A stretch of DNA of 64,000 bases from Rickettsiales bacterium (GCA_021299465.1 JAJTHB010000014.1:1-64000), one strand, 5' to 3'. Shown: positions 1 through 8,955, counted from the first letter of the stretch. Notes: generated from the sequence alone by a model not told the origin. Numbers and translations are program-made.

Positions 1-698
1 ACCAGCCGAACCGCCTGCGCGGAGTGGCTGATCTGCTGCGCCACCTCATTGGCTGTCACCGACATTTCTTCTGCCGCGCCAGCTACATTACTGACATTGT
101 GGGTGGTATTGTCGACTGTTCCCGCAACCACGATGGCCTTCTTACTGGTACCATCCATCACTACCGACATGCGGTCCGACAGCGTGCGCACATGCTCGAC
201 CTCATGAATCACTTCTTCAAGGATATTCTGCACCTCGCGCTCGAAGCGATTCGCGAGCTCATGGGTGGCGCGCTTTTTCTCTTCCGCCATACGCTGCTGC
301 TGCTGCCCCTGATCCTGCTCGAGCCTTTTCTTTTCGATGGCATTCTTTTTGAAAATCTCCACTTTGCGAGCCATGCTGCCAATTTCCGTGGATTGCTTGG
401 TGTAGGGCACCTCAACATCCAGCTTATTTTCGGTGATGGCGCGCATGACCTCGCCCAGTGTTTTGATCGGACGCGTAGTGATGAAATAAAGCGCCACCGC
501 TACCAGCACGTTCACTACCAGCGCGATTACAATCTGTAGCAAAAAATCATTATAAAAACTAGCAGCCGCCTGCACACCAAAATCTCTCTTGACGTGCTCG
601 TATGTTTTATATCCAAAACCAAGCCCTACGAGCGAAAGGAAAATAGCAATGGATTGAAGCCTGAAGCTAAGGCTTGAAAAAAATCTTTTGTGCAGCAT
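1..698 (-). CDS. Methyl-accepting chemotaxis protein (partial, 3' end off window)
   Basis: The reverse strand is open from an ATG at 698 to the left edge (about 232 residues seen). The protein has a membrane segment at about residues 14-30 and a second at 52-73. The loop between them is only about 20 residues, so there is no room for a periplasmic ligand domain. A HAMP-like segment follows (the TTRPIKTLGEVM region), then a Gln/Lys-rich coiled coil. After that comes the start of the MCP signalling helix, with AEEMSVTANEVAQQIS near the edge. Known role of the family: dimeric receptors that control CheA. Inference: with so small an extracytoplasmic part it may sense membrane state, a cytoplasmic cue or a partner protein. 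The conserved hairpin tip is outside the window. Confidence 0.85.
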   Translation of the reverse strand, partial: MLHKRFFSSLSFRLQSIAIFLSLVGLGFGYKTYEHVKRDFGVQAAASFYNDFLLQIVIALVVNVLVAVALYFITTRPIKTLGEVMRAITENKLDVEVPYTKQSTEIGSMARKVEIFKKNAIEKKRLEQDQGQQQQRMAEEKKRATHELANRFEREVQNILEEVIHEVEHVRTLSDRMSVVMDGTSKKAIVVAGTVDNTTHNVSNVAGAAEEMSVTANEVAQQISHSAQAVRL

Positions 699-946
699 GA
701 TTGATATGTCCAAATTTGAAGTTCTAAAGCGTGCGGAAACTAAAATTGTAAGAACATCCCACGATGGGACATATAATTTTAAAAAATTAATACGCGATTA
801 ATTTATCTGGGGACAGCAGACAAAGACCGCTCGATTGCGCGAAAGCATGGATTACTTTTCCACAGAACAAGGATTCTTTTCTTTTCATATATATCAGCAA
901 CGTATTCTTTTATCCCCAGCTTTCACACCCCAACCCATCCCCAACA

Positions 947-962
947 CCACAGCATCTAGCGG
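947..962. promoter_or_regulatory. NrdR-like box 1 (distal)
   Basis: The 16-mer CCACAGCATCTAGCGG partly matches the NrdR box consensus acaCwAtATaTwGtgt. The core C, A, AT, T and G positions are kept. It is the weaker of the two boxes. Its first base is exactly 31 bp from that of box 2, which is the three-helical-turn spacing usual for tandem NrdR sites. Confidence 0.5.
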
Positions 963-977
963 CAAAAATACTGTCAA

Positions 978-993
978 CCACAATATGTAGTTG
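978..993. promoter_or_regulatory. NrdR-like box 2 (proximal)
   Basis: The 16-mer CCACAATATGTAGTTG matches most of the NrdR box consensus acaCwAtATaTwGtgt, including the central CAATAT-TAGT core. It lies about 150 bp before the nrdJ start codon. With box 1 it suggests ATP/dATP-sensing repression of nrdJ by NrdR. The nrdR gene itself is not in the window. Confidence 0.6.
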
Positions 994-1125
994 CATCGCA
1001 TTTTTTTCGTGATTACTGTGCTTGTTACCTTCAGGCAAGATTAAGGGGTAAGCGCGCCGATCAAGAAGCGTCGCACGGGGATGTCTCGCTTTGAAGCAAA
1101 AAACCGAGTAAAATTACAAAGAAAC

Positions 1126-1131
1126 AGGGAG
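1126..1131 (+). promoter_or_regulatory. Ribosome binding site deciding the nrdJ start
   Basis: AGGGAG lies 9 nt before the ATG at 1141. No comparable site precedes the in-frame ATG at 1081. This supports the shorter protein, whose N-terminus MRIERHF also fits the usual beginning of alphaproteobacterial NrdJ. Confidence 0.6.
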
Positions 1132-1140
1132 CACTGCCAC

Positions 1141-4100
1141 ATGCGTATTGAACGCCATTTTGTTAAAGCCAAGGACGACGCTTACGACACCATCACCTTC
1201 CGCAAAACCGATGTGGTGATGAAAAATCCGGACGGCTCGGCAGTGTTTGAGTGCCACGGTGTGGAAGTGCCGGAGCATTGGTCGCAGGTGGCGTGTGATG
1301 TGCTGGCGCAAAAATATTTCCGGAAAGCCGGTGTAGCAGCAAAGCTTAAAAAGGTGGAAGAAAATTCAGTGCCGAGCTGGCTGTGGCGCTCAGTGCCCGA
1401 TGAGGCAGCGCTTGCGAAGCTGCCGGAGACTGATCGTTTCGGAAGCGAAATATCTTCCAAGCAGGTGTTTGATCGCCTCGCCGGTGCGTGGACCTACTGG
1501 GGCTGGAAAGGCGGCTATTTTGATACCGAAGCGGATGCCAGAACCTTCTATGACGAGCTGCGCTACATGCTTGCCATGCAGATGGCTGCGCCAAACTCTC
1601 CGCAATGGTTCAATACCGGCCTTCACTGGGCGTATGGCATTGACGGCCCGTCACAGGGGCATTTTTATGTCGACCCGGAAACGGGCAAACTCGCCAAATC
1701 CAAAAGCGCCTATGAGCGCCCGCAGCCCCATGCCTGCTTCATTCAGAGCATCAAGGATGATCTGGTCAATGACGGCGGCATTATGGATCTATGGGAGCGT
1801 GAGGCTCGCCTGTTTAAATATGGTTCCGGCACCGGATCGAATTTTTCTGATTTGCGTGGCAGCGATGAATCACTCTCCGGCGGCGGCAAATCCTCCGGGC
1901 TCATGAGCTTCCTTAAAATCGGCGACCGCGCAGCAGGCGCGATCAAATCCGGCGGCACCACGCGCCGCGCCGCCAAGATGGTGGTGGTGGATATTGATCA
2001 CCCTGATGTAGAAGAATTTATCAATTGGAAAGTGATCGAAGAACAAAAAGTCGCAGCCCTAGTCACCGGCTCCAAAATCTGCCGTAAGCACCTGAAAGCC
2101 GTCATGGCCGCATGCCAGCAAGGCTCCGGCGATGGCCGCTTCAGCCCGTCCGATAACCCCGCGCTTAAAAAAGCTATGCGCGAAGCCATTAAAGCGCAGG
2201 TGCCGGATAATTATGTGCAGCGCGTCGTGCAGTTTGCGAAGCAAGGCTATAGCGAGCTGGAGTTTGAGGAGTATGATACGGACTGGGACTCCGAAGCTTA
2301 CCGCACCGTCTCCGGCCAGAACTCGAATAATTCCGTGCGCGTCACGAATGAATTTTTAGAAGCGGTGGAACAGAATAAGCCGTGGCATTTGCTGAATCGG
2401 AGAAATGGTGAGATCGCGAGAGAAATTCCCGCGCGCGATTTATGGGAACAGGTCTCTTACGCCGCATGGGCATGCGCTGATCCTGGTATTCAGTATGACA
2501 CCACCATCAATGAATGGCATACCTGCCCACAGTCTGGCCGTATCCGTGCATCAAACCCGTGCTCGGAATATATGTTCCTTGATGATACGGCGTGCAACCT
2601 CGCCTCAATCAACCTGCTTAAATTCAGACGCGACGGCGGCGTATTTGATACCAAAGCCTATGAACATGCCGCGCGCCTCTGGACGGTGGTGCTGGAAATA
2701 TCGGTCGCCATGGCGCAGTTTCCCTCCAAGGAAATCGCCCAGCTTTCCTATGAGTTCCGCACGCTTGGGCTTGGCTATGCCAATATCGGCGGGCTGCTCA
2801 TGGCAAGCGGCATCGCTTATGACTCGGATGAAGGCCGCGCGATGACTGCCGCTCTGTCTGCCATTCTAACCGGCGTGTCCTATGCCACCTCGGCGGAAAT
2901 GGCCAAGGAGCTCGGCGCGTTTGATGGCTATGAGAAAAATAAGCGCGACATGATGCGTGTGATGCGTAACCACCGCCGTGCAGCCGTTGGAGAAACCACC
3001 GGCTATGAAGAGCTTTCGATTATTCCGGTGCCCATGGATATCGATAATCTTGCGGATAAATCACTCGCCAAATCCGCTAAGAAAGCATGGGACAGCGCCA
3101 TCATGCTCGGCGAAAAATATGGCTTCCGAAATGCACAGGCTACCTGCATCGCACCAACCGGCACGATTGGCCTCGTCATGGATTGCGATACCACCGGCAT
3201 CGAGCCGGATTTCGCGCTGGTTAAATTCAAAAAACTCGCCGGCGGCGGTTATTTCAAAATCATCAACCAGCAGGTGCCCGAGGCGCTGAAAACACTTGGA
3301 TACAACGCTAAGCAGATCGCTGAGATCACGGATTATGCGGTCGGCCGCGGCACACTGAAAGACGCGCCGGGCATTAATCATGCAAGCCTTCGCGCCAAAG
3401 GTTTCGGCGATGAGGAGCTGGCGAAAATCGAAAAGGCGCTTGCCTCGGCGTTTGACATCAAGTTCGCGTTCAACCAGTGGACACTGGGTGAAGCTTTCTG
3501 CAAAAGCAAGCTTGGCTTTAGCGATGCGCAGCTTGCATCGCAGGGCTTTGACCTGCTCGCAGCGCTTGGCTTCCTTAAGGCCGATATCGACGCAGCGAAT
3601 GAATATTGCTGCGGTACGATGACGATCGAAGGCGCACCGCATGTGAAGAAAGAGCATCTTGCGGTGTTTGACTGCGCGAACCCGTGCGGCAAAAAAGGAA
3701 AGCGTTTCCTTTCCAGCGAAAGCCATATCCGCATGATGGCCGCCGCTCAGCCGTTCATTTCCGGCGCGATTTCAAAAACGATCAATATGCCGAACTCGGC
3801 GACCGTCGAAGAATGTAAAGACGCTTACATGATGTCGTGGAAGCTTGGCCTGAAAGCCAACGCGCTGTATCGCGACGGCTCGAAACTCTCGCAGCCGCTT
3901 TCCAGCTCGCTGGCAGCAGACCTGCTCGAGAGCGATGAGGAAGACAGCGCCGAGACAGCGCGCGCCAGCCGCCAACCGCAGATCGTGGCGGAGCGCATTG
4001 TCGAGCGCATTGTTGAGCGCATCGTACATGAATCCGAAAGGCGCAGGCTGCCTGAGCGCCGCAAAGGTTACACCCAGAAAGCCTCGGTTGGCGGGCATAA

Positions 4101-4809
4101 AGTGTACCTACGTACCGGCGAATATGAAGACGGCAAACTGGGCGAGATTTTCATCGACATGCACAAGGAAGGCGCGGCGTTCCGCTCGCTGATGAATAAT
4201 TTTGCGATTTCGGTTTCGATCGGCCTGCAATATGGCGTGCCACTGGAGGAATATGTCGATGCCTTCACCTTCACCCGCTTTGAACCAAGCGGCATGGTCG
4301 AGGGTAACGAGGCGATCAAAATGTCGACATCGATTCTCGATTATATCTTCCGCGAGCTCGCCATCTCTTATCTTGGCCGTCATGATCTGGCGCATGCCGA
4401 AATCGGCGATCTCAGCTCGGATACGATCGGCCGCGGCGAAGGTGATTCGACCCGTAGCGATAGCGAGCCGGAACTGCCCTTTTTCAATAAAATGACCAGC
4501 ACCGGTTTTGTACGTGGGCAACTGCAAGTCATCTCCAATAGCAAACCTGCAACTTCAGGGGCGCTGGCACTGGCAACCAACCACGAAACGACCGCAATGC
4601 TCAGAAACGAAACGCAGGAGGGTATGATTGTGCAGGTCGGCGTGTCGGTGGCGCAGAAAGAGCAGGACGGGCTGCGCGAAAAAATCCGCGAGGCCAAAGC
4701 GAAAGGTTACGAAGGCGATTCCTGCCATGAGTGCGGCATGTTTACGCTGGTGCGCAACGGCACCTGCATGAAATGCGATACCTGCGGCGCCACGAGTGGG
4801 TGTTCTTAG
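1141..4809 (+). CDS. nrdJ: Vitamin B12-dependent (class II) ribonucleotide reductase
   Basis: Reduces ribonucleotides to deoxyribonucleotides with adenosylcobalamin as radical source, so it works with or without oxygen. The 1222-residue product is full length for the large NrdJ type. Visible hallmarks are [10 protein letters not shown] near residue 155, [16 protein letters not shown] near 235, the active-site region [20 protein letters not shown] near 480, and [19 protein letters not shown] near 690. The C-terminal zinc-ribbon-like tail has CHEC and CMKCDTCG (last 30 residues). The C-terminal domain also carries the TSCPD-type segment ([17 protein letters not shown]). An in-frame ATG at 1081 would add 20 residues, but the ribosome site favours 1141. 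The gene stands alone behind two NrdR-like boxes. A short acidic and [12 protein letters not shown]-repeat linker at about 925-970 is a local oddity. Confidence 0.97.
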   Translation: MRIERHFVKAKDDAYDTITFRKTDVVMKNPDGSAVFECHGVEVPEHWSQVACDVLAQKYFRKAGVAAKLKKVEENSVPSWLWRSVPDEAALAKLPETDRFGSEISSKQVFDRLAGAWTYWGWKGGYFDTEADARTFYDELRYMLAMQMAAPNSPQWFNTGLHWAYGIDGPSQGHFYVDPETGKLAKSKSAYERPQPHACFIQSIKDDLVNDGGIMDLWEREARLFKYGSGTGSNFSDLRGSDESLSGGGKSSGLMSFLKIGDRAAGAIKSGGTTRRAAKMVVVDIDHPDVEEFINWKVIEEQKVAALVTGSKICRKHLKAVMAACQQGSGDGRFSPSDNPALKKAMREAIKAQVPDNYVQRVVQFAKQGYSELEFEEYDTDWDSEAYRTVSGQNSNNSVRVTNEFLEAVEQNKPWHLLNRRNGEIAREIPARDLWEQVSYAAWACADPGIQYDTTINEWHTCPQSGRIRASNPCSEYMFLDDTACNLASINLLKFRRDGGVFDTKAYEHAARLWTVVLEISVAMAQFPSKEIAQLSYEFRTLGLGYANIGGLLMASGIAYDSDEGRAMTAALSAILTGVSYATSAEMAKELGAFDGYEKNKRDMMRVMRNHRRAAVGETTGYEELSIIPVPMDIDNLADKSLAKSAKKAWDSAIMLGEKYGFRNAQATCIAPTGTIGLVMDCDTTGIEPDFALVKFKKLAGGGYFKIINQQVPEALKTLGYNAKQIAEITDYAVGRGTLKDAPGINHASLRAKGFGDEELAKIEKALASAFDIKFAFNQWTLGEAFCKSKLGFSDAQLASQGFDLLAALGFLKADIDAANEYCCGTMTIEGAPHVKKEHLAVFDCANPCGKKGKRFLSSESHIRMMAAAQPFISGAISKTINMPNSATVEECKDAYMMSWKLGLKANALYRDGSKLSQPLSSSLAADLLESDEEDSAETARASRQPQIVAERIVERIVERIVHESERRRLPERRKGYTQKASVGGHKVYLRTGEYEDGKLGEIFIDMHKEGAAFRSLMNNFAISVSIGLQYGVPLEEYVDAFTFTRFEPSGMVEGNEAIKMSTSILDYIFRELAISYLGRHDLAHAEIGDLSSDTIGRGEGDSTRSDSEPELPFFNKMTSTGFVRGQLQVISNSKPATSGALALATNHETTAMLRNETQEGMIVQVGVSVAQKEQDGLREKIREAKAKGYEGDSCHECGMFTLVRNGTCMKCDTCGATSGCS

Positions 4810-4851
4810 ATTTCTACTAGGGCGGGCGGCTTGCTTGAAAGCACCGTGCTC

Positions 4852-4884
4852 GAATCCTCATGTAGCGCTGCTACACTCCGGTTC
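4852..4884. repeat. Imperfect palindrome, probable interspersed repeat
   Basis: A perfect 6-bp stem TGTAGC/GCTACA with a 3-nt loop (4861-4875) is extended outward by partly paired arms GAATCC and GGTTC. The stem is followed by GC-rich sequence rather than a T-run, so it is not a classical terminator. The architecture resembles the short palindromic interspersed repeats of many alphaproteobacteria. Copy number elsewhere cannot be judged here. Confidence 0.4.
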
Positions 4885-5132
4885 TGTGCGCGTCGCTTTC
4901 TTCGCATCCGCCTCGTCCTAGCGAAATCAACATTTTGTTTTGACAATAAGGTCAGCATACTATATAAGGTTCTCTGATTAGCATTTAGAAGTTTGCTAGC
5001 CCCTTGACGCAGTGAATGGCCTGAATAGACTGTGAGCGAAAAGGTTATCCTAGCCCGATAAGCAAAGCTAATTAAGGAAGTAGAGTTTGGCTTCCAAAAC
5101 CAAATTCGAAGCTCAGGATATATATTGAGAGA

Positions 5133-5160
5133 GGCAGCGGACGCGCTGCCCTTCCTTTTT
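5133..5160 (+). terminator. Rho-independent terminator-like hairpin
   Basis: A 7-bp GC-rich stem GGCAGCG/CGCTGCC (5133-5139 with 5144-5150) with loop GACG is followed at once by CTTCCTTTTT. The orientation would end rightward transcription from nrdJ, although the stop codon is more than 320 bp upstream. It may instead be part of the repeat cluster. Confidence 0.45.
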
Positions 5161-5179
5161 CTGGCATTGCACTCATGAT

Positions 5180-5300
5180 AAAACTCGCTAGCTTGAGTTA
5201 AGCGCGAAGGCTTTCGAGAACCGCAGCGCAGCGTACGTTTGAGTACGTGAGCAGCGGAAGTGCAGAAAGCCAAGCAGATTAACCAAGCTAGTAGAGTTTT
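5180..5300. repeat. 121-bp palindromic element abutting a start codon
   Basis: The outer arms are AAAACTCGCTAGCTTGAGTTAA (5180-5201; written in parts: AAAACTC, GCTAGCTTG, GTTAA) and a right arm at 5279-5300 whose complement reads AAAACTC, ACTAGCTTG, GTTAA. Inner arms GGCTTTC and GAAAGCC pair at about 5209-5271. The centre contains GTACG and its partner CGTAC around 5233-5247. Together these can fold into one long interrupted hairpin. The element ends exactly one base before the GTG of the next gene, so it forms that gene's 5' untranslated region. Confidence 0.65.
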
Positions 5301-6182
5301 GTGCGTAGTCTCATTGAAACCCATTTTGGCCTAGCGCTCATACTCGCCTGCGTGCTCGGGCTGGTACTTCCGGGAATGCCTGCGATTCCAAACGAGCTGG
5401 CGGCGCTTGCGCTCGCTGTGCTGATGTTCGTGTCATGCTACCGCCTCCGTGATAGCGACATCAGGGATGTAAAGCCACGAGAGCTGCTTTTATTTTACAT
5501 CGTGCGTTACGCGCTGCTGCCGCCGCTGCTTTATGTGGTCACGCTTGCAATCGCTCCTGACTATGCGGCGGCGGTGCTGCTGCTTTCGGTTGTTCCCGCC
5601 GCGGTATCCAGCCCGGCCTTTACGGTGATGTATGGCGGAAGGGTCACCATTGCCTTTGCGATCGTGCTGCTGTCGCAGCTCCTTACCCCCCTGCTCATCC
5701 CGCTGCAATTTATGGCGATCGGCGCGGAAAATGTTACACCGTCCACCGCGCATTTGTTTCACACGCTGCTGCTGTGTGTCGTTTTGCCGATGATCGCTTA
5801 CGCGCTGGTGCGAAAGCACGAAGCCAGCAGTAGGTATTTCTATGATCAGGGCAAGTTTCTTTCGATCCTGCTCATCATGTTCATCATCGCGCTGGCGGTT
5901 GCCAAGCAGCGCGAGGTGATTCTTGCAAATCCGCTTGGCCTGATTCTGCCCTTTGCGCTCGCGATGGGCTGCTACCTCATCTATTTTCTGGTGGGATTTG
6001 GTTTTGCTGGCCGCGACCGCGCCGCGCAAATCAGCTATGCGACCTGCTCCGGTTTTAATAACGCAGCCCTAGGCGTGAGCCTGGCCCTACTTCATTTCGG
6101 ACCAGAGGTACTGCTGTTCATCGCCGCCGCCGAAATCGGCTGGTCGCTACTGCCGATGGTGATGCGGTTTCTTGTTCGCTAG
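5301..6182 (+). CDS. BASS-family (bile acid:sodium symporter-like) transporter
   Basis: The 293-residue protein has about nine or ten hydrophobic segments and no signal peptide. The segments LSVVPAAVSSPAFTVMYGG (near residue 95-113) and CSGFNNAALGVSLALLHFG (near 248-266) match the two crossover regions that carry the sodium and substrate sites in the BASS superfamily. Known role of the family: sodium-coupled uptake of organic anions; the substrate here is unknown. The only usable start is the GTG at 5301, which directly follows a large palindrome and has only a weak ribosome site (TAGAG). The 3' end overlaps the convergent xerD gene by 36 bp. Confidence 0.75.
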   Translation: MRSLIETHFGLALILACVLGLVLPGMPAIPNELAALALAVLMFVSCYRLRDSDIRDVKPRELLLFYIVRYALLPPLLYVVTLAIAPDYAAAVLLLSVVPAAVSSPAFTVMYGGRVTIAFAIVLLSQLLTPLLIPLQFMAIGAENVTPSTAHLFHTLLLCVVLPMIAYALVRKHEASSRYFYDQGKFLSILLIMFIIALAVAKQREVILANPLGLILPFALAMGCYLIYFLVGFGFAGRDRAAQISYATCSGFNNAALGVSLALLHFGPEVLLFIAAAEIGWSLLPMVMRFLVR

Positions 6183-7103
6183 CGGATGTTTTTCTTCGAC
6201 TAACTCTTTTAAATGTTTGCCTGCGACATGGGTATAGATTTGGGTGGTAGCGATGTCGCTGTGGCCGAGCAGTTCCTGAATCACGCGCAGGTCAGCGCCA
6301 CCTTCCAGCAAATGTGTGGCGAAGCTGTGGCGAAGCGTGTGGGGCGATATTTTTTCCGGATTAATGCCGGCTTTGATTGCCAGCTCCTTCAGCATGACAC
6401 CGAATTGCTGGCGCGTGATGTGGCCTTTCGCACGCGAGTAGGGAAAAAGAAATGCATTCGTGCTTGCTGCCTGGTGCTTGGCGCTTTGGGCAGAAGTCAG
6501 AAAAACGTTTCGAACTTTCAAATAATTCGAAAGCGCCTCTTTCGCTTTGGCGCCGAGCGGAACCAAACGCTCTTTATTTCCCTTACCTTTGATCAGCAAA
6601 AAATCCTGCTTACTGGCCGAAACCAATGGTAATGAAACCAACTCAGAAACACGAAGCCCACCGCCATACATGAGCTCAAGCATCGCGCTCAGGCGGAGGC
6701 CCTTAGGGCTATCATCGCTGCTTGCGGCATCAATCAATGCAATCATATCGTTTGGCTGAAGCACCTTTGGAAGTGGTTTGCTAAGCCGTGGGGTTTCAAT
6801 GTTAATCGCCGGATTATCGCTTCGCAATTTCTCGCTATAGAGAAACTGGAAGAATTGTTTGATGGCAGAAAGCTTTCTTGCCTGAGTCTGTGGTGCGAGT
6901 CCTCGCCTGGCAAGATCTGAGAGAAACGCTTCGATGGTGGCACGCTTAAGCTTTAAAATCGTCTGCTTGGTTTCCTTGCAATGGCCGAGAAAATCCTCAA
7001 GATCACGCTCATACGCCGACAAGGTATGTTTTGATGCGCCGCGCTCGGCGGCCATCATTTCGAGGAAGCTTTCGAGCTGGCTACTGGCTGATGACTTTGG
7101 CAT
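6147..7103 (-). CDS. xerD: Tyrosine recombinase XerD
   Basis: Site-specific recombinase that with XerC resolves chromosome dimers at dif under FtsK control. The N-terminal SAM-like core-binding domain (about residues 5-90) begins SQLESFLEMMAAERGASK. The catalytic domain carries GGGLRVSELVSL (first Arg), the HTLRHSFATHLL box with HxxR, LLGHSDIATTQIYTHV with the second His, and the Tyr nucleophile. Length (318 residues from the ATG at 7103) is normal. A TTG at 7139 would add 12 residues. The start overlaps a small upstream gene, suggesting translational coupling. The 3' end overlaps the convergent transporter gene. Confidence 0.93.
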   Translation of the reverse strand: MPKSSASSQLESFLEMMAAERGASKHTLSAYERDLEDFLGHCKETKQTILKLKRATIEAFLSDLARRGLAPQTQARKLSAIKQFFQFLYSEKLRSDNPAINIETPRLSKPLPKVLQPNDMIALIDAASSDDSPKGLRLSAMLELMYGGGLRVSELVSLPLVSASKQDFLLIKGKGNKERLVPLGAKAKEALSNYLKVRNVFLTSAQSAKHQAASTNAFLFPYSRAKGHITRQQFGVMLKELAIKAGINPEKISPHTLRHSFATHLLEGGADLRVIQELLGHSDIATTQIYTHVAGKHLKELVEEKHPLANKKPHHHRQ

Positions 7104-7236
7104 CGAGCGGTTTTTCAACGAGCTGCTGCGGCGCGGCAATATCTCGTGATAGCATCACGATCAGCACGCCGCTGGTCAGACCAAGCAGCATCATGAACAG
7201 TACCATCGGGCGTGAATAGCGTCGCTTAGGTTGCAT
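7081..7236 (-). CDS. Small membrane protein upstream of xerD (51 aa)
   Basis: This ATG at 7236 has a ribosome site AAAGGA 11 nt upstream and opens a 51-codon frame. The protein is basic at the N-terminus (MQPKRRYSRP), then has one hydrophobic segment (about residues 11-29), then a short polar tail. This is the pattern of a single-pass inner-membrane protein with a cytoplasmic N-terminus. It overlaps the xerD ATG by 23 nt, in another frame. I do not recognise a family. Support is the ribosome site, membrane topology and tight coupling to xerD. Homologues would be needed to confirm it. Confidence 0.5.
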   Translation of the reverse strand: MQPKRRYSRPMVLFMMLLGLTSGVLIVMLSRDIAAPQQLVEKPLDAKVISQ

Positions 7237-7265
7237 TTGCTGATGTTTCCTTTAAGGATGGTGAC

Positions 7266-7325
7266 ATGAATAACTCCAGATTAGCAGTAAACGTCTCATG
7301 GCTCAAGACGCGAAGATTACATTAA
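7266..7325 (+). CDS. Possible 19-codon leader peptide before aroK
   Basis: An ATG at 7266 has a good ribosome site (AAGGA, 7 nt spacing), while the aroK ATG at 7298 has none. The frame encodes MNNSRLAVNVSWLKTRRLH and stops at 7325, after the aroK start. It could load ribosomes that re-initiate at aroK. The peptide has one Trp and no run of aromatic codons, so attenuation is not obvious. It may be chance. Confidence 0.3.
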   Translation: MNNSRLAVNVSWLKTRRLH

Positions 7326-7840
7326 TAAAACCGGTTGTGCTGGTGGGGCTCATGGGCGCCGGCAAAACCACCATTGGCAGGCGCCTCGCGCAGGCGCTCG
7401 CTGTGCCGTTTATCGATTCAGACCAGGAAATTGTCGAGGCGGCAGGGTGTAGCATTTCTGATATTTTTGCGCTTTACGGCGAATCAATTTTCAGGGATCT
7501 CGAGCAGCGCGTGCTCGTCCGGTTGATTGGTGCCTCGCCCTGTATTCTGGCAACTGGCGGCGGCGCATTTATCAATCCGATGGTCAGGCAGGCAATCAAA
7601 GACCATGCGATTTCGGTGTGGCTCAAAGCCGACTTAGAAACGCTGGTGGAGCGCACCTCCCGACGCGATACGCGGCCACTACTAAAAACAGGGGATAAAA
7701 GTGAAATCCTTGCCAAGCTCATGGATGAGCGCTACCCGATTTATGCAGAGGCTGATATCACCATCGATAGTAATGCCAGCGCGCATGAAGCCGTTGTTGA
7801 TCGGATCATGCAGGCGCTGAAGGAGCGGCATCATGGTTGA
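7298..7840 (+). CDS. aroK: Shikimate kinase
   Basis: Phosphorylates shikimate with ATP in the fifth step of chorismate synthesis, in the cytoplasm. The Walker A motif GLMGAGKTTIGRRLA is at residues 17-31. The shikimate-binding DSDQEI is near 40, ATGGGAF near 86, and the lid Arg-containing SRRDTRPLL near 125. The length of 180 residues is usual. An in-frame stop at 7271 leaves the ATG at 7298 as the start. It overlaps aroB by 8 nt, the common aroK-aroB pair. Confidence 0.95.
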   Translation: MAQDAKITLIKPVVLVGLMGAGKTTIGRRLAQALAVPFIDSDQEIVEAAGCSISDIFALYGESIFRDLEQRVLVRLIGASPCILATGGGAFINPMVRQAIKDHAISVWLKADLETLVERTSRRDTRPLLKTGDKSEILAKLMDERYPIYAEADITIDSNASAHEAVVDRIMQALKERHHG

Positions 7841-8939
7841 AACGGTTCGCACCCAACTTGGCGGGCGCAGTTATGATATTTTAGTTGGCGAGCGCCTTCT
7901 TTCGCGTGCCGGTGAGCTTATTGCACCCATCACCCGCGATGCACAGGCGATTATCATCAGTGACCGGCAGGTTGCCAAATTCTACTTGCACCGCTTAACC
8001 GGTGCGCTGGAAGATGCCAAAATCCGTCACCGCACGATCCTGCTTGAAGCCGGTGAAGGCACCAAAAGCCTTGCGGTATTTTCGACCTTGATGGAACAAA
8101 TCCTGGAGCAAAAACCCGATCGCAAAACAGTGCTCATTGCACTTGGCGGCGGCGTGATTGGCGATATTACTGGCTTTGCCGCGGCAAGTTTACTAAGGGG
8201 CGTACGCTTCATCCAAATTCCTACGACGCTGCTGGCGCAGGTCGATAGCTCGGTCGGCGGTAAAACCGGTATTAATTCCGCCTATGGAAAGAATCTGATC
8301 GGAGCGTTTCATCAGCCATCCATGGTGATTGCAGACATCTCAACGCTTGCGACCTTGCCTCAGCGCGAAAAGCTGGCCGGCTACGCAGAGGTGCTTAAAT
8401 ATGGCCTGATCGGTGACCATGACTTTTTCAGCTGGCTGGAGACGCATGGCCTGAGCGTATTAAACCTTGATGGTGCGGCGCTAACGCAGGCAGTGGTGCA
8501 AAGCTGTAAGGCCAAAGCAACTATTGTTTGCGCCGATGAAACCGAACAAGGCCAGCGCGCACTTCTTAATTTCGGCCATACTTTTGGCCACGCGCTCGAG
8601 GCTGAAACTGGGTTTTCGGATAAGCTCCTGCATGGTGAGGCTGTGGCGATCGGCATGGTGCTGGCCTTACAAACATCGGTTGCAATGGGTATCTGCCCTG
8701 CAGATGACCTTGAGCGGGTGCTGAAACATTACCGAACGACGAAACTGCCATATAGTCCCAAAACCATCCGCAGCGATTGGAATCTTGATGCACTGATGGA
8801 GCATATGAGCCGCGATAAAAAAGCGAAAAATGGGCAGCTTACCTTTGTGCTGACGCGCGGTATCGGCCAGGCTTTCGTCGAAGATAGCGCACCCGTAGCC
8901 CTTATTCGTGAGGTACTTGCGGCAAGCTTTGCGGCGTAA
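7833..8939 (+). CDS. aroB: 3-dehydroquinate synthase
   Basis: Converts DAHP to 3-dehydroquinate, the second step of the shikimate pathway, using NAD and a divalent metal. Visible motifs are ALGGGVIGDITGFAAA (NAD-binding region, near residue 105) and PTTLLAQVDSSVGGKTGIN near 130. The metal-ligand segments are GYAEVLKYGLI, NFGHTFGHALEAE and HGEAVAIGM. The 368-residue length is normal. The start ATG lies inside the end of aroK. Confidence 0.96.
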   Translation: MVETVRTQLGGRSYDILVGERLLSRAGELIAPITRDAQAIIISDRQVAKFYLHRLTGALEDAKIRHRTILLEAGEGTKSLAVFSTLMEQILEQKPDRKTVLIALGGGVIGDITGFAAASLLRGVRFIQIPTTLLAQVDSSVGGKTGINSAYGKNLIGAFHQPSMVIADISTLATLPQREKLAGYAEVLKYGLIGDHDFFSWLETHGLSVLNLDGAALTQAVVQSCKAKATIVCADETEQGQRALLNFGHTFGHALEAETGFSDKLLHGEAVAIGMVLALQTSVAMGICPADDLERVLKHYRTTKLPYSPKTIRSDWNLDALMEHMSRDKKAKNGQLTFVLTRGIGQAFVEDSAPVALIREVLAASFAA

Positions 8940-8955
8940 TATAGTCCTTTTTCTT

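Larger units (their letters stand above)
699..1140. other. Noncoding region upstream of nrdJ
   Basis: This is the intergenic stretch between the chemotaxis receptor gene (leftward) and nrdJ (rightward). It is AT-rich near 750-800. It holds the pair of NrdR-like boxes annotated separately. I looked for the conserved B12-box elements of a cobalamin riboswitch, which would fit a B12-dependent enzyme, and did not recognise them. No convincing small gene was seen. Confidence 0.5.
4810..5300. other. Noncoding spacer with palindromic repeats
   Basis: This 491-bp stretch between nrdJ and the transporter gene holds no convincing gene. It contains an imperfect palindrome (4852-4884), a terminator-like hairpin (5133-5160) and a 121-bp palindromic element (5180-5300), each listed separately. 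The part from about 4900 to 5130 shows nothing I can name. Confidence 0.6.

Noticed and set aside
24-539. 171-residue open frame on the plus strand at the left edge.
   Set aside because: It is antisense to a clear chemotaxis receptor sequence on the minus strand with HAMP and MCP features.
699-1140. Possible cobalamin riboswitch before the B12-dependent nrdJ.
   Set aside because: The conserved B12-box and core elements were not recognised. A covariance search would be decisive.
3061-3726. 221-residue frame antisense to nrdJ.
   Set aside because: It lies wholly within the conserved catalytic region of NrdJ and has no recognisable protein features.
4845-4885. CGAATCC next to a hairpin looked like the T-arm of a tRNA.
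   Set aside because: No acceptor stem, D-arm or anticodon arm could be placed around it; it is better explained as part of a palindromic repeat.
6147-7103. XerD as part of a phage or integron.
   Set aside because: The gene lies among housekeeping genes next to aroK, with no phage genes, attachment repeats or cassette sites nearby; it fits the chromosomal XerD.
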